In this document: piece by piece, positions 52,440 to 64,000 of the stretch | How the letters are laid out: the number at the start of each line of letters is the position of its first letter | How positions within the stretch are numbered: the first letter of the stretch is position 1 | Assembly: GCA_029339505.1 (NCBI GenBank) | Contig: JAQISU010000189.1 | Span: 1,426,001-1,490,000 of the forward strand | Length of the DNA: 64,000 nucleotides | Source of the DNA: Unio delphinus | Taxonomy: Eukaryota > Mollusca > Bivalvia > Unionida > Unionidae | Direction of reading: 5' to 3' | Translations under genes and position numbers: made by a program | The notes under the pieces: generated by a model | Seen by the model: only the letters and a program-made list of their open reading frames with translations | Told to the model about the DNA's origin: nothing | The model's database searches: none

Positions 52440-52612
52440 TGTATGCACACATGGGTTTGAATCTTGGCTCGAGCAACATGGGTATGTGAGAAAACTTGCC
52501 AGAACTTTCAAGTGAGTCTGTGGTTCATCCGATGCTTTCCGCCACCAAACATGCGGGCAACAACATGTAGCCTGGCATGTGCCGAATACTGACGTTAAAC
52601 GCAACAACAACA
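52440..52612 (+). mobile_element. SINE family B, 5'-truncated
   Basis: Starts within the tRNA-like part ('gggtttgaatcttggctcga', B-box-like, 52452-52471), then 'aacatgggtatgtgagaaaa', 'cttgccagaactttcaagtg', 'tccgatgctttccgccacca' and 'ctgacgttaaacgcaacaac' with an (AAC)n tail. Confidence 0.8.
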
Positions 52613-52782
52613 AAAACTGCGCATAGTACTTTTTGCATCAAGACAGGAAGTGTGATGGTCTGCGATCAATATGTCCGAAGCCTTGGTCAGTTAGATTATG
52701 CTCTGCGACGACCTTTATTCAAATTCTGCTGAGACACTTGTTATCACCCCCCTCAACAAGGCACTGACGCGGGTGCTTCAGA

Positions 52783-52823
52783 CAGTATGTATGTATGTAT
52801 GTATGTATGTATGTATGTATGTA

Positions 52824-52878
<55 letters not shown>
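52783..52878. repeat. (GTAT)n followed by (GT)n
   Basis: About 12 GTAT units (52783-52830), then about 24 GT units (to 52878). Confidence 0.95.
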
Positions 52879-52882
<4 letters not shown>

Positions 52883-53013
52883 AGGGAATGTCATGGACAA
52901 TGCGTACGATACATGTAGCATGCATTTAGTTAATATAATATTGCACTGAACAATCGATGCTTTGGAACATTTATTTTGTCATGAAACTGGCAAGGATTCA
53001 ATTGCATTTATTC

Positions 53014-53018
<5 letters not shown>

Positions 53019-53077
<59 letters not shown>
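53019..53077. repeat. (GA)n microsatellite
   Basis: About 59 bp of uninterrupted AG/GA. Confidence 0.95.
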
Positions 53078-53560
53078 CAATATGTTTCTGTAGAATACCG
53101 TAATAGACCACTGGTTGTATATAATACTATATAAGTATTCAGCTGTAGTCCAGCCACCCGAATTGTGTGTTAGAACTATCTGGAAGCGTTGTTGGATCTT
53201 TTTCTAAAATTCGAAAAATAAAAGTATTTGAGAGCTCGTTTCCTTTGTCAATGCTCGTGTTGCCAATTAAACCCTCAAATCCATAAAAAGTGAATCATTT
53301 TAACTCATTGTTGGGGGTATGCATATGCGCCGAGTATCCTGTTCGTATGCTCTGCTTTATCAGTTGATTTTTAGATGTTAGTCGTATGAGTTTTAAGAAG
53401 TTAAGCTTGTCTTTGAAAAAAATATAAATATTCGAGTTCTGTGTTCTTTTTGAATTTTTTTATATTATCAGTCAGAAAGATGATGAGACAAAATTGTTTA
53501 TAAAGCTTGTTGTACTTTTCTTCAATCCTACAAAAATATAAACATATTGTTGAAGGTACG
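53078..53560. other. Non-coding stretch, nothing recognised
   Basis: No recognised feature. Confidence 0.4.
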
Positions 53561-53561
53561 G

Positions 53562-53884
53562 ATGACTGTCAGCTCTACACAGATGACTGTACACACTGGT
53601 CAGATGACTGTACACACTGGTCAAATGACTGTAAACTCTGGTCAGATGACTGTACAAACTAGTCAGATGACTGTAAACACTGGTCAGATGATTGTACACA
53701 CTGGTCAGATGACTGTCAACACTGGTCATATGACTGTACACACTGGTCAGATGACTGAAAACACTGGTCAGATGTCTGTCAACACTGGTCAGATGACTGT
53801 CAACACTAGTCAGATGACTGCACACACTGGCCAATTGACTATGCACACTAGCATGATGGCTCTACACACTGGTCAGGTGACTCA
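53562..53884. repeat. 21-bp minisatellite, about 15 copies, open in frame
   Basis: The unit is 'gatgactgtacacactggtca' less or more a base of drift, but the period is strictly 21 bp. Because 21 is a multiple of three the plus strand reads repeated QMTVHTG heptapeptides (frame 53547-54158, 203 residues) and the minus strand reads SHLTSVY-like heptads (53472-53846). The plus frame runs on about 90 residues past the array with no recognisable domain. I see no signal peptide, splice context or flanking conserved exon, so a protein is unproven. Confidence 0.85.
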
Positions 53885-54169
53885 AAGAACTAATAGAATA
53901 ACTACAGCCACAGATGGGCGGCAATATCGATATTCAAATGGTAGTAATAGTAAATTGAACTCCCTGCCGCAGCATTGCGATGCTAAACCAAACCCTCTCT
54001 TCCAACCTATCATTCGTTGGAATAAAGAACTGGAGTGGAGAGCGCTAACTAAAACGTTACGGCTAGGCATCTTTGCAGCACTAACGAATTTTTCATTCAA
54101 CCATAATTTAAGTCATTCTAGCGGATTGCGTAAGTCAGAGGAACATAGATATGGTTAGATGCATACATG

Positions 54170-54935
54170 TATACTATGTATATGTTAGACACCGAGAATT
54201 ATAAATGGTCAGCTTCGTATAGGTATGAGAACTCAGCTTTGATGGGTGCGAAAAGTCTCGCGTTGACGTTGAAAGTTTTGTTCAAGAACACAGGACCCTT
54301 ATAGCCGTCGTAAATTTCACCACGTTGACAGACGGCCCAGGAACATTGTATACTAAGACACCGCAGATATAGTTGGTACGCTTCGTAAAGGTACGATAAT
54401 TATATAAAGGTTAGTGGAAAAGTCGACTGTGAATGCAAGGCTAGTCGGAAAAGGAGTCGAGGAGGAGAAATTGGAGAAGCAGTCAAGGAGGAGGAGTTAG
54501 GAGGGAAGTCGGAATGAGAGACGGAATGGGCGGATAGAAGCGACACAGATGAGTAGAACACATGGACAGGTGGAAAAACTACCTCACACCATAAATCAAA
54601 TGATCCAACAGGATTTCACTAGATCGAAAGGAAGAAGAGTGACTGCGGAATTATTATTACTGGACTATTGAATTGTATCAAATTGTTATTCATTTGTATT
54701 TCACCTTTTTGTGTACCCAATCATTGAACTGTCGTCATTGCTGATTGGAGCTCTGATCTTTACTTATCTTTATCACTAATTGCACTTCCTACAAAATCGA
54801 GTATGTGTTGGACTTATATAGTAATTTAAATAATATATTGAGAGCACCGCACCCCACTCATAATAACAACCTAACCACAGTGGCGGTATAACAAGCCGTC
54901 ACATCACACGGATTTTAGAAAATGTGTAAATTATT
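54170..54935 (+). repeat. LTR-like dispersed repeat, copy 3 (opposite orientation to copies 1 and 2)
   Basis: The purine-rich stretch 54420-54560 and the AT-rich 'attgaattgtatcaaattgt' (54665) are followed by 'ctgattggagctctgatc' (54738-54756), the inverted counterpart of the 'gctctgagc...cagtcagc' block at 14352 and 20361. A loose internal duplication is also seen: 'tgttagacaccgagaattat' (about 54182) and 'actaagacaccgcagatata' (about 54352), each followed by 'ggt..gcttcgta.aggta'. It has no coding capacity. Confidence 0.35.
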
Positions 54936-55908
54936 AATAAATGATTATTATATATGTTGAACAACATGACTCTTTTTATAATATATTCCTTTATAATATA
55001 TTCCTTTTTGAAAGTTTTCATATCTATAACCAAATTGGTCACCGTTGCTGCTTCCATTTTGCTTGTTTGTATGCAGACTCGTTATTCTGTCTTTATCTAG
55101 ACTGGTCTCCCCAAACCGAATCATGAACCAGTAGATTAATAACCGACCATTTTTTGATTTAATTTATTCTATATTTTTTTTTTAGGGTGGAGGGACTGGA
55201 TGGACATGGCTTTTGTCAACCAAGATACTATTTTTATTTTCATCTCAGAATATTTTTAGCAAATGACGTGATGGATACAATTAGTTATGTTTCCATAGCA
55301 ACAGATTTTGTAAGGTTGTACGGCTATTTTTAAAAGCTTAATAGGGACAGAGATCTGTCTACCCTCTTTATGAAAAGAAATGCTCACTTAATAATGACAT
55401 CAGACACTCTAGATTGTCGTCATCTAAGCAATCAATTCGAAATTTAATCAGAAAACTTCAAACTCATTTAAAAGTCAGTTGTTAAGTTATGTAAAGATTA
55501 TGTTTTAGTCAGATCTTTAGAAAGACAGTAGAAGGGCTCAATTCTGGTGTTTGATGGTGTGAGAGGGGTGTAACTAAAACTTTCAGTTCAATCAGAAGTC
55601 TCAGCGTCAACGAAGATATAATGCCACTCATCTAAGGCCGGTGTTTTGTTTTGTTTTGCTTTGTTTTTCTTTCTGTGGTCTCTGATTTCCACTTACTCAG
55701 CATCCCTAGAAAGTAAATACAATCAGAGTTAGTAGCAAGTGTAAAATTGACGTAAATTATATTAGTGTAAATAAAATATATACAAATGACATAACGTGAG
55801 TTAAGTCTGAATCACTATTTCCTATACAAATTTAATTGAAATGGACAGTTGTTGTGACATTGGATTATATGTCTCCGAAAAGACATTACATAGAAAATAC
55901 ACAGAAGG
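54936..55908. other. Non-coding stretch, nothing recognised
   Basis: No recognised feature. The plus-strand open frame 54941-55126 looks random. Confidence 0.4.
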
Positions 55909-56038
55909 TTGTTGTTGTTGTTATAGTTTTGAGTTTAATGCCATTTATTTTCGAGGCTATACATGGCGGTCAATATTACATGGGGGAAAAAAATGAATAA
56001 ACCCGGTAAGAATCAGCAACTCGCGGAATTTTACTGGC
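55909..56038 (-). mobile_element. SINE family B, minus strand, 3' part (split by foldback element)
   Basis: The reverse complement reads 'attcttaccgggttt', then the 'cgccatgtatagcctcg' region and 'ggcattaaactcaaaac' with an (AAC)n tail, the family B 3' half. It stops at 56038 where the foldback element starts. The 5' half of the same SINE resumes at 57155. Confidence 0.75.
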
Positions 56039-57154
<1,116 letters not shown>

Positions 57155-57277
57155 TTACTGGCAAGCTTTCTCACATCCCACATTAGTCGAACATGATACT
57201 CAAACCCACGCGCATGTGTGAAATGCAGTGATCGGTAAACGTGAGCGCTTTAAACCACTCGGCTACCCGGGGTCTCG
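57155..57277 (-). mobile_element. SINE family B, minus strand, 5' part (split by foldback element)
   Basis: Continues the SINE interrupted at 56038. The reverse complement reads the tRNA-like head (gagaccccgggtagccgagt, ggtttaaagcgctcac), 'gtttaccgatcactgc', a B-box-like 'gggtttgagtatc', and 'gatgtgagaaagcttgccag' up to the TSD. Confidence 0.75.
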
Positions 57278-57545
57278 TTTATAAAAGATGCGGTGACTTA
57301 TAAAAATAAGAAACGTTTGCATGAAATTTACGTAGACATTGGTGTACTCTGAAACATACCCTCATTCCTTAACAAGTATGATTCCATGGCATTTAAAGGA
57401 GTCGGCAAGAGTAGTTTCTCTTTATAATAAAATCAATTCAAGGATTTTGTTGTTGAACCAGTATTCACTAGTAAATATAATATGTCCAAGTAAACCATCA
57501 AAGTATTTATATTTATTTATATTAACGTATACATGTTTATGGCAC

Positions 57546-57546
<1 letters not shown>
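57278..57546. other. Non-coding stretch
   Basis: No clear feature. The minus-strand translation could be a decayed LINE continuation of the fragment at 57700-58190, but motifs are not convincing. Confidence 0.35.
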
Positions 57547-57639
<93 letters not shown>

Positions 57640-57669
57640 CATACATACATACATACATACATACATACA

Positions 57670-57698
<29 letters not shown>
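57547..57698. repeat. (TA)n followed by (CATA)n
   Basis: About 87 bp of TA, then about 16 CATA units. Confidence 0.95.
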
Positions 57699-57699
<1 letters not shown>

Positions 57700-57700
<1 letters not shown>

Positions 57701-58190
57701 CAATGAAGCGAAAGGAGCGCCTTTCCTGATACCAATATAATATTGAAAAGCTGAATACAATTGTACATAATATTTTATGCAAGACCTAATGAATGAATAA
57801 CCAGCAATGCTTTGACCATTTTGGTACTAGAACCGTCCTGTATCAATCTGAACTAGATACGAGATCGATTACCTTTGTCAAAAGTCATTGCAAAATCAAT
57901 AATGGCAAAGAATATCTTATTCTTATCCGTACACACATACTTAGAAATTTCGGAATGAAGTAAAGCCAGACAAAATAGCTTTAACTTATGATCTTGAAAA
58001 CTAAAACTGAACATCAGTTATGTTACTGTACGTTCTGGTCCATTAGAGCAAGTATATGTTGTACTGTTTGCAAGATATATAAGTCTTTCAATTGGACATT
58101 AGTGAGCGGGACTATCTACATTGCGATCTTTAATAATATATCACACGGGTTTAACAACGAAGTCAGGGGAGAGAGATCAAATGTCTCATT
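57700..58190 (-). pseudogene. LINE reverse transcriptase fragment, minus strand
   Basis: The minus strand reads 'DKNKIFFAIIDFAMTFDKGN' (about 57860-57930), the FxDFxKAFDxV box with the first catalytic Asp retained. An in-frame stop follows, then FRLIQDGSSTKMVKALL and [13 protein letters not shown]. This is the middle of a LINE RT of the type seen at 27500-28870, covering the palm segment missing between those two pieces. It is cut on its 3' side by (CATA)n/(TA)n and decays upstream. Confidence 0.7.
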
Positions 58191-60609
58191 TGCAACTTAA
58201 TTGACGATATTGATCCCAAAACAGGTGTAGTCAATGATTTGTGAACAAAGAAACTAGCTCACCTTTGTGAGGAGTTAGAAAACTAGAAAAACTATAAATC
58301 AGATAATATACAGACTTGTGACTCGTTTCGTTGATTTTTAAATAGAATACGAAACAAAGGCTGAACAAGACATTGTGGACGGTATCTCTTTTGTCTCATC
58401 AGACCCCACTTGGTGCTGATTAAATCCTGCATATATGTAGTTATTTGTATATTAAATTAGGACATTAGACAATACAACAATTTTCATAGCAAATATAACG
58501 GCAAATGAATATGCAAGTTTTGAATGAACTAAAAGATGTCAATCACGACATAATGGATGTGGTCTGAAGAAAACATTTGACTTACGATGACATAGGAGAC
58601 GAACCATTTGGTCAGTAATTTGTTCTCGACTTTTGTAGAATTCATATTCTGTATTCTTCATCGTGCTTCAGGCAAGAATTACCGTATTAAAATCATTCCA
58701 CTGATGATACATAGACTTGACTCGTTCATTCATCGTGCTACACTTTGTGTTCAATTATAACCTGATAACAATTAACCCTCTTTCATCATACATTAGAAAT
58801 GACAAATAAACGCAATCACAATATAAAGTGCTTTAGTTCCTTATTATTTCCTCTTCAATGAAAAAGACTCTTTGTAGTTTTCCTATTTAATGCATTAGAT
58901 TGCATCCCATATTTTACACAAAGAGGTGCAATACCTGAGAGGTATTCCTGAACGCCTCTTCACAGACATACAAATTTCCACCTGTTGTACTAATTTCGTA
59001 TCGCACATTAACCGTTTTCACTGTACTATTCGAACAGGTATTGCGGTAAGTGTTTGTCTGCGGTATCTCAGTTCCTTTAAAATTTGAATAAAGGGGAGCA
59101 ACGTGGTTTTGGCCTTCAGTGCGTCTGTTTATAATGTAACAAATTCTACCCTCGTTGTTACTTGAAACAAATCAAGGAAACAATTTGAAGCAGAACTGTA
59201 TCTATGCAAATGAATACTTGACCTTTTATTGATCCCACAGAGATTAGGCTGCCTAATTGTCCGTGATAAGACAAACTCAATAAACGAATTTTTAGAGCCA
59301 CAATTACTACAGTTACTCTTTACCATTTTCTTGGGGGGGGGTATGGGTGGTTGGTTGTGTTTTGTAAGGAACAAAACTATTACCAGGAGATAAGAATACA
59401 TTTAAACTGAAAATATAAAAATGGAACAAAATATTGTAAACCAAATTTTAAGTTTTTGTATATATTATTTCTTGAACACTACCGATCATCCTGCCTCTAA
59501 TTTAGTACTTCGGATGATAATCAGTAATGAAGAAAACAACGATGAAACTAATTTTATACTAAATAACAATTCATTGACAGTTGAAAACAGAGAGATGGGG
59601 TCGGGTGATTTGGTAATTTTGGTTTTCTTTTTTTTTTAAAGAACATCCAAAATCAGCCAGTCTTTCATAGGTTAAAGGTCAAATCCTAATATCAGGCAAT
59701 GCCCAACCGAATTTCGCATATTAAGTAGAGTATTTAGATACCCACCTACGAAGTTACTCGATGTCAGCAACTGAGCCGCTCATCCCTGGACCATGATACT
59801 GGTATGCACCAAGTGTCACTTACCGACCCATGCATCTAGACCAAATTCGTCTAAGATCAACGTTCTCCAATGATATAGGATTAATAAGTATCTGAAGTGC
59901 ACACATGCACTTGCGCTTGCACACATAAAGAGCTGGGCAAAGAGCACGAAATCAGCGGCAAGAGTGATAGAAGCACAGTAGATTTGTCAATCCGTTCTAT
60001 TCTTTGAATGGGGGGGGGGGTCCTAGTTGGGCTCCTTAATTTGTTTGCTTATTTGCACGATAGTCTTGTTTTCTTGACGCGCTATACGCCCTCCATTGGC
60101 ATCTATGACAAATCAGACAGGAACTACCATTTATAATGTTCTGAATCTAATAATTTGCTTTAATAAATAAGTGACGTAACCCTTCTCGTTTTGTTTCATC
60201 GCCATCATTAGTGTCTTCATTGTCATTGTAGTCATCTGAAGTTTCAGCTCAGCTCCTTTCTTCTTTTTCATCTTTTTGTTTTCTCCTTCTGTGTGGGACA
60301 CTACAGCAACAGCGAAACAATCCTGTCTACCATTTCAACTTGTAATCTCTGCAATTGGGCAAATGAGTGCCATCCTGAAAGTTTGAAGCACATTTAAAAA
60401 CAACAAAATTCACAAGATTGGAAAACAATGATTTCCTACAACACACAAGGCAAAGAACTATCCCCCCCCCCCCCCAGGATAACACGTTGTTAATTCAGTG
60501 ATCTTGTACGCTGAATCTAAGAATCTATAGAATGCGAATGATATCAAATGATACAGACGATTGTGATGTAACTTAAGTTAGGATCAGACCTGAAGATCGT
60601 ATTGTTTTG
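58191..60609. other. Non-coding stretch with short G and C runs
   Basis: No recognised gene or family over 2.4 kb. It contains runs of G at 59333-59341 and 60009-60019 and of C at 60463-60477. The open frames 59129-59401 (-) and 59421-59639 (+) have no family features. Confidence 0.45.
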
Positions 60610-60617
60610 AACTTTAG

Positions 60618-63600
60618 TCTAAGACCGAGACTTTCTAGCAACCAATGAAAATTTTAAGACCGAGACGTTCTAGCAACCAATGAAAATTTTAACAACGAGA
60701 CTTTCTAACAACCAATGAAAATTCTAAGACCGAGACTTTCTAACAACCAATTAAAATTTTAAGAACGAGACTTTCTAACAACCAATTAAAATTTTAAGAA
60801 CGAGACTTTCTAACAACCAATGAAAATTCTAAGACCGAGACTTTCTAACAACCAATGAAAATTTTAAGACCGAGACTTTCTAACAACCAATGAAAATTCT
60901 AAGACCGAGACTTTCTAACAACCAATGAAAATTTTAAGACCGAGACTTTCTAGCAACCAATGAAAATTTTAAGACCGAGACGTTCTAACAACCAATGAAA
61001 ATTCTAAGACCGAGACTTTCTAACAACCAATGAAAATATTAAGACCGAGACTTTCTAACAACCAATGAAAATTCTAAGAACGAGACTTTCTAGCAACCAA
61101 TGAAAATTCTAAGACCGAGACTTTCTAACAACCAATGAAAATATTAAGACCGAGACTTTCTAACAACCAATGAAACTTCTAAGAACGAGACTTTCTAACA
61201 ACCAATGAAAATTCTAAGAACGAGACTTTTTAACAACCAATGAAAATATTAAGACCGAGACTTTCTAACAACCAATGAAAATTCTAAGAACGAGACTTTC
61301 TAGCAACCAATGAAAATTCTAAGACCGAGACTTTCTAACAACCAATGAAAATATTAAGACCGAGACTTTTTAACAACCAATGAAAATTCTAAGAACGAGA
61401 CTTTTTAACAACCAATGAAAATATTAAGACCGAGACTTTCTAACAACCAATGAAACTTCTAAGACCGAGACTTTCTAACAACCAATGAAAATTTTAAGGA
61501 CGAGACTTTCTAACAACCAATGAAAATTTTAAGAACGAGACTTTCTAACAACCAATTAAAATTTTAAGAACGAGACTTTCTAACAACCAATGAAAATTCT
61601 AAGACCGAGACTTTCTAACAACCAATGAAAATTTTAAGACCGAGACTTTCTAACAACCAATGAAAATTCTAAGACCGAGACTTTCTAACAACCAATGAAA
61701 ATTTTAAGACCGAGACTTTCTAGCAACCAATGAAAATTTTAAGACCGAGACGTTCTAACAACCAATGAAAATTCTAAGACCGAGACTTTCTAACAACCAA
61801 TGAAAATATTAAGACCGAGACTTTCTAACAACCAATGAAAATTCTAAGAACGAGACTTTCTAACAACCAATGAAAATATTAAGACCGAGACTTTCTAACA
61901 ACCAATGAAAATTCTAAGAACGAGACTTTCTAGCAACCAATGAAAATTCTAAGACCGAGACTTTCTAACAACCAATGAAAATATTAAGACCGAGACTTTC
62001 TAACAACCAATGAAACTTCTAAGAACGAGACTTTCTAACAACCAATGAAAATTCTAAGAACGAGACTTTTTAACAACCAATGAAAATATTAAGACCGAGA
62101 CTTTCTAACAACCAATGAAAATTCTAAGAACGAGACTTTCTAGCAACCAATGAAAATTCTAAGACCGAGACTTTCTAACAACCAATGAAAATATTAAGAC
62201 CGAGACTTTTTAACAACCAATGAAAATTCTAAGAACGAGACTTTTTAACAACCAATGAAAATATTAAGACCGAGACTTTCTAACAACCAATGAAACTTCT
62301 AAGAACGAGACTTTTTAACAACCAATGAAAATTCTAAGACCGAGACTTTCTAACAACCAATGAAAATATTAAGACCGAGACTTTCTAACAACCAATGAAA
62401 CTTCTAAGACCGAGACTTTCTAACAACCAATGAAAATTTTAAGGACGAGACTTTCTAACAACCAATGAAAATTCTAAGAACGAGATTTTCTAACAACCAA
62501 TGAAAATTCTAAGAACGAGACTTTCTAACAACCAATGAAAATTCTAAGACCGAGACTTTCTAACAACCAATGAAAATTTTAAGACCGAGACTTTCTAACA
62601 ACCAATGAAAATTCTAAGACCGAGACTTTCTAACAACCAATTAAAATTTTAAGGACGAGACTTTCTAACAACCAATGAAAATTCTAAGAACGAGATTTTC
62701 TAACAACCAATGAAAATATTAAGAACGAGACATTCTAACAACCAATGAAACTTCTAAGAACGAGACTTTCTAGCAACCAATGAAAATTTTAAGACCGAGA
62801 CATTCTAACAACCAATGAAAATATTAAGACCGAGACTTTCTAACAACCAATGAAACTTCTAAGAACGAGACTTTTTAACAACCAATGAAAATTCTAAGAC
62901 CGAGACTTTCTAACAACCAATGAAAATATTAAGACCGAGACTTTCTAACAACCAATGAAAATTCTAAGAACGAGACTTTCTAACAACCAATGAAAATATT
63001 AAGACCGAGACTTTCTAACAACCAATGAAAATTCTAAGAACGAGACTTTCTAACAACCAATGAAAATTCTAAGACCGAGACTTTCTAACAACCAATGAAA
63101 ATATTAAGACCGAGACTTTCTAACAACCAATGAAACTTCTAAGAACGAGACTTTTTAACAACCAATGAAAATTCTAAGAACGAGACTTTCTAACAACCAA
63201 TGAAAATTCTAAGAACGAGACTTTTTAACAACCAATGAAAATATTAAGACCGAGACTTTCTAACAACCAATGAAAATTCTAAGAACGAGACTTTCTAGCA
63301 ACCAATGAAAATTCTAAGACCGAGACTTTCTAACAACCAATGAAAATATTAAGACCGAGACTTTCTAACAACCAATGAAACTTCTAAGAACGAGACTTTC
63401 TAACAACCAATGAAAATTCTAAGAACGAGACTTTTTAACAACCAATGAAAATATTAAGACCGAGACTTTCTAACAACCAATGAAAATTATAAGAACGAGA
63501 CTTTCTAGCAACCAATGAAAATTCTAAGACCGAGACTTTCTAACAACCAATGAAAATATTAAGACCGAGACTTTCTAACAACCAATGAAACTTCTAAGAA

Positions 63601-64000
63601 CGAGACTTTCTAACAACCAATGAAAATTCTAAGAACGAGACTTTATAACAACCAATGAAACTATTAAGACCGAGACTTTCTAACAACCAATGAAACTTCT
63701 AAGAACGAGACTTTCTAACAACCAATGAAAATATTAAGACCGAGACTTTCTAACAACCAATGAAAATTCTAAGACCGAGACTTTCTAACAACCAATGAAA
63801 ATATTAAGACCGAGACTTTCTAACAACCAATGAAACTTCTAAGAACGAGACTTTCTAACAACCAATGAAAATTCTAAGAACGAGACTTTATAACAACCAA
63901 TGAAACTATTAAGACCGAGACTTTCTAACAACCAATGAAACTTCTAAGAACGAGACTTTCTAACAACCAATGAAAATTCTAAGACCGAGACTTTCTAACA
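60618..64000. repeat. 35-bp satellite, about 97 copies, runs off the window end
   Basis: The unit is 'aagaccgagactttctaaca' plus 'accaatgaaaattct', exactly 35 bp with no indels that I can see. Variation is confined to a few positions: accg/aacg, ctttc/ctttt/cgttc/cattc/cttta, taac/tagc, and attct/atatt/atttt/cttct. Variants are not random. Long blocks recur at a fixed offset (60753-61092 equals 61523-61862, offset 770 bp; 61011-61463 equals 61851-62303 apart from its first base, offset 840 bp). Stops in the unit prevent long open frames. Confidence 0.97.

Noticed and set aside
53562..53884. Antigen-like or silk-like repetitive protein gene
   Set aside because: No start context, secretion signal or neighbouring exon. 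A 21-bp minisatellite explains the open frames on both strands.
57339..57782. Open frames of Ile-Tyr, Ile-His-Thr-Tyr and Met-Tyr-Val-Cys repeats
   Set aside because: Translations of (TA)n and (CATA)n.
60180..60320. Acidic Asp/Asn/Glu-rich exon on the minus strand
   Set aside because: A short stretch reads acidic, but stops interrupt the frame immediately upstream and no splice sites frame it convincingly.
60618..64000. CRISPR-like array of regular 35-bp repeats
   Set aside because: Repeats are directly adjacent with no unique spacers, there are no cas genes, and the whole context is eukaryotic. It is a satellite.

Overview
The window looks like animal nuclear DNA, most probably from a mollusc or another lophotrochozoan. 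It is AT-rich, packed with dinucleotide, trinucleotide and tetranucleotide microsatellites, carries many minisatellites, and contains tRNA-headed SINEs and several decayed LINEs whose reverse transcriptases resemble those of marine invertebrates. The taxon is an inference from general repeat character. I recognise no host protein-coding exon, no genuine tRNA or rRNA gene, and nothing bacterial or viral. It reads as intergenic or intronic repeat-rich DNA.

Layout. 1-5 kb: a hAT-like MITE, CA/CG/GT tracts, SINE pieces, and 46-bp and 18-bp tandem repeats. 7-11 kb: the 3' end of an L2/CR1-like LINE, a 49-bp minisatellite interrupted by a 5'-truncated RTE-like LINE, and SINEs. 11-22 kb: three SINE families, a 47-50-bp repeat, two LTR-like dispersed repeats, and a complete SINE with a 16-bp target-site duplication (TSD). 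22.6-26.6 kb: the most substantial coding remnant, a 3.4-kb APE-type LINE broken by stops and a frameshift and bounded by 267-bp direct repeats. 27.5-28.9 kb: minus-strand LINE pieces embedded in long (TA)n. 29-42 kb: arrays of 32, 38-39, 41 and 38 bp, a hAT MITE with a clean 8-bp TSD, and a chimeric SINE. 44.8-48.3 kb: a 3.5-kb 33/34-bp minisatellite with two zones. 53.5-58.2 kb: a 21-bp repeat that stays open as heptapeptides, an LTR-like repeat, a 1.1-kb foldback element inserted in a SINE, and another minus-strand RT fragment. 60.6-64 kb: a 35-bp satellite with higher-order structure that runs off the window end.

The elements form a nested history rather than a cooperating set of genes. 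LINEs and SINEs have inserted into minisatellites, microsatellites and one another, and the arrays have been re-amplified locally. The best leads are the 267-bp duplication around the LINE, the foldback element with its short TSD, and the higher-order organisation of the 35-bp satellite.
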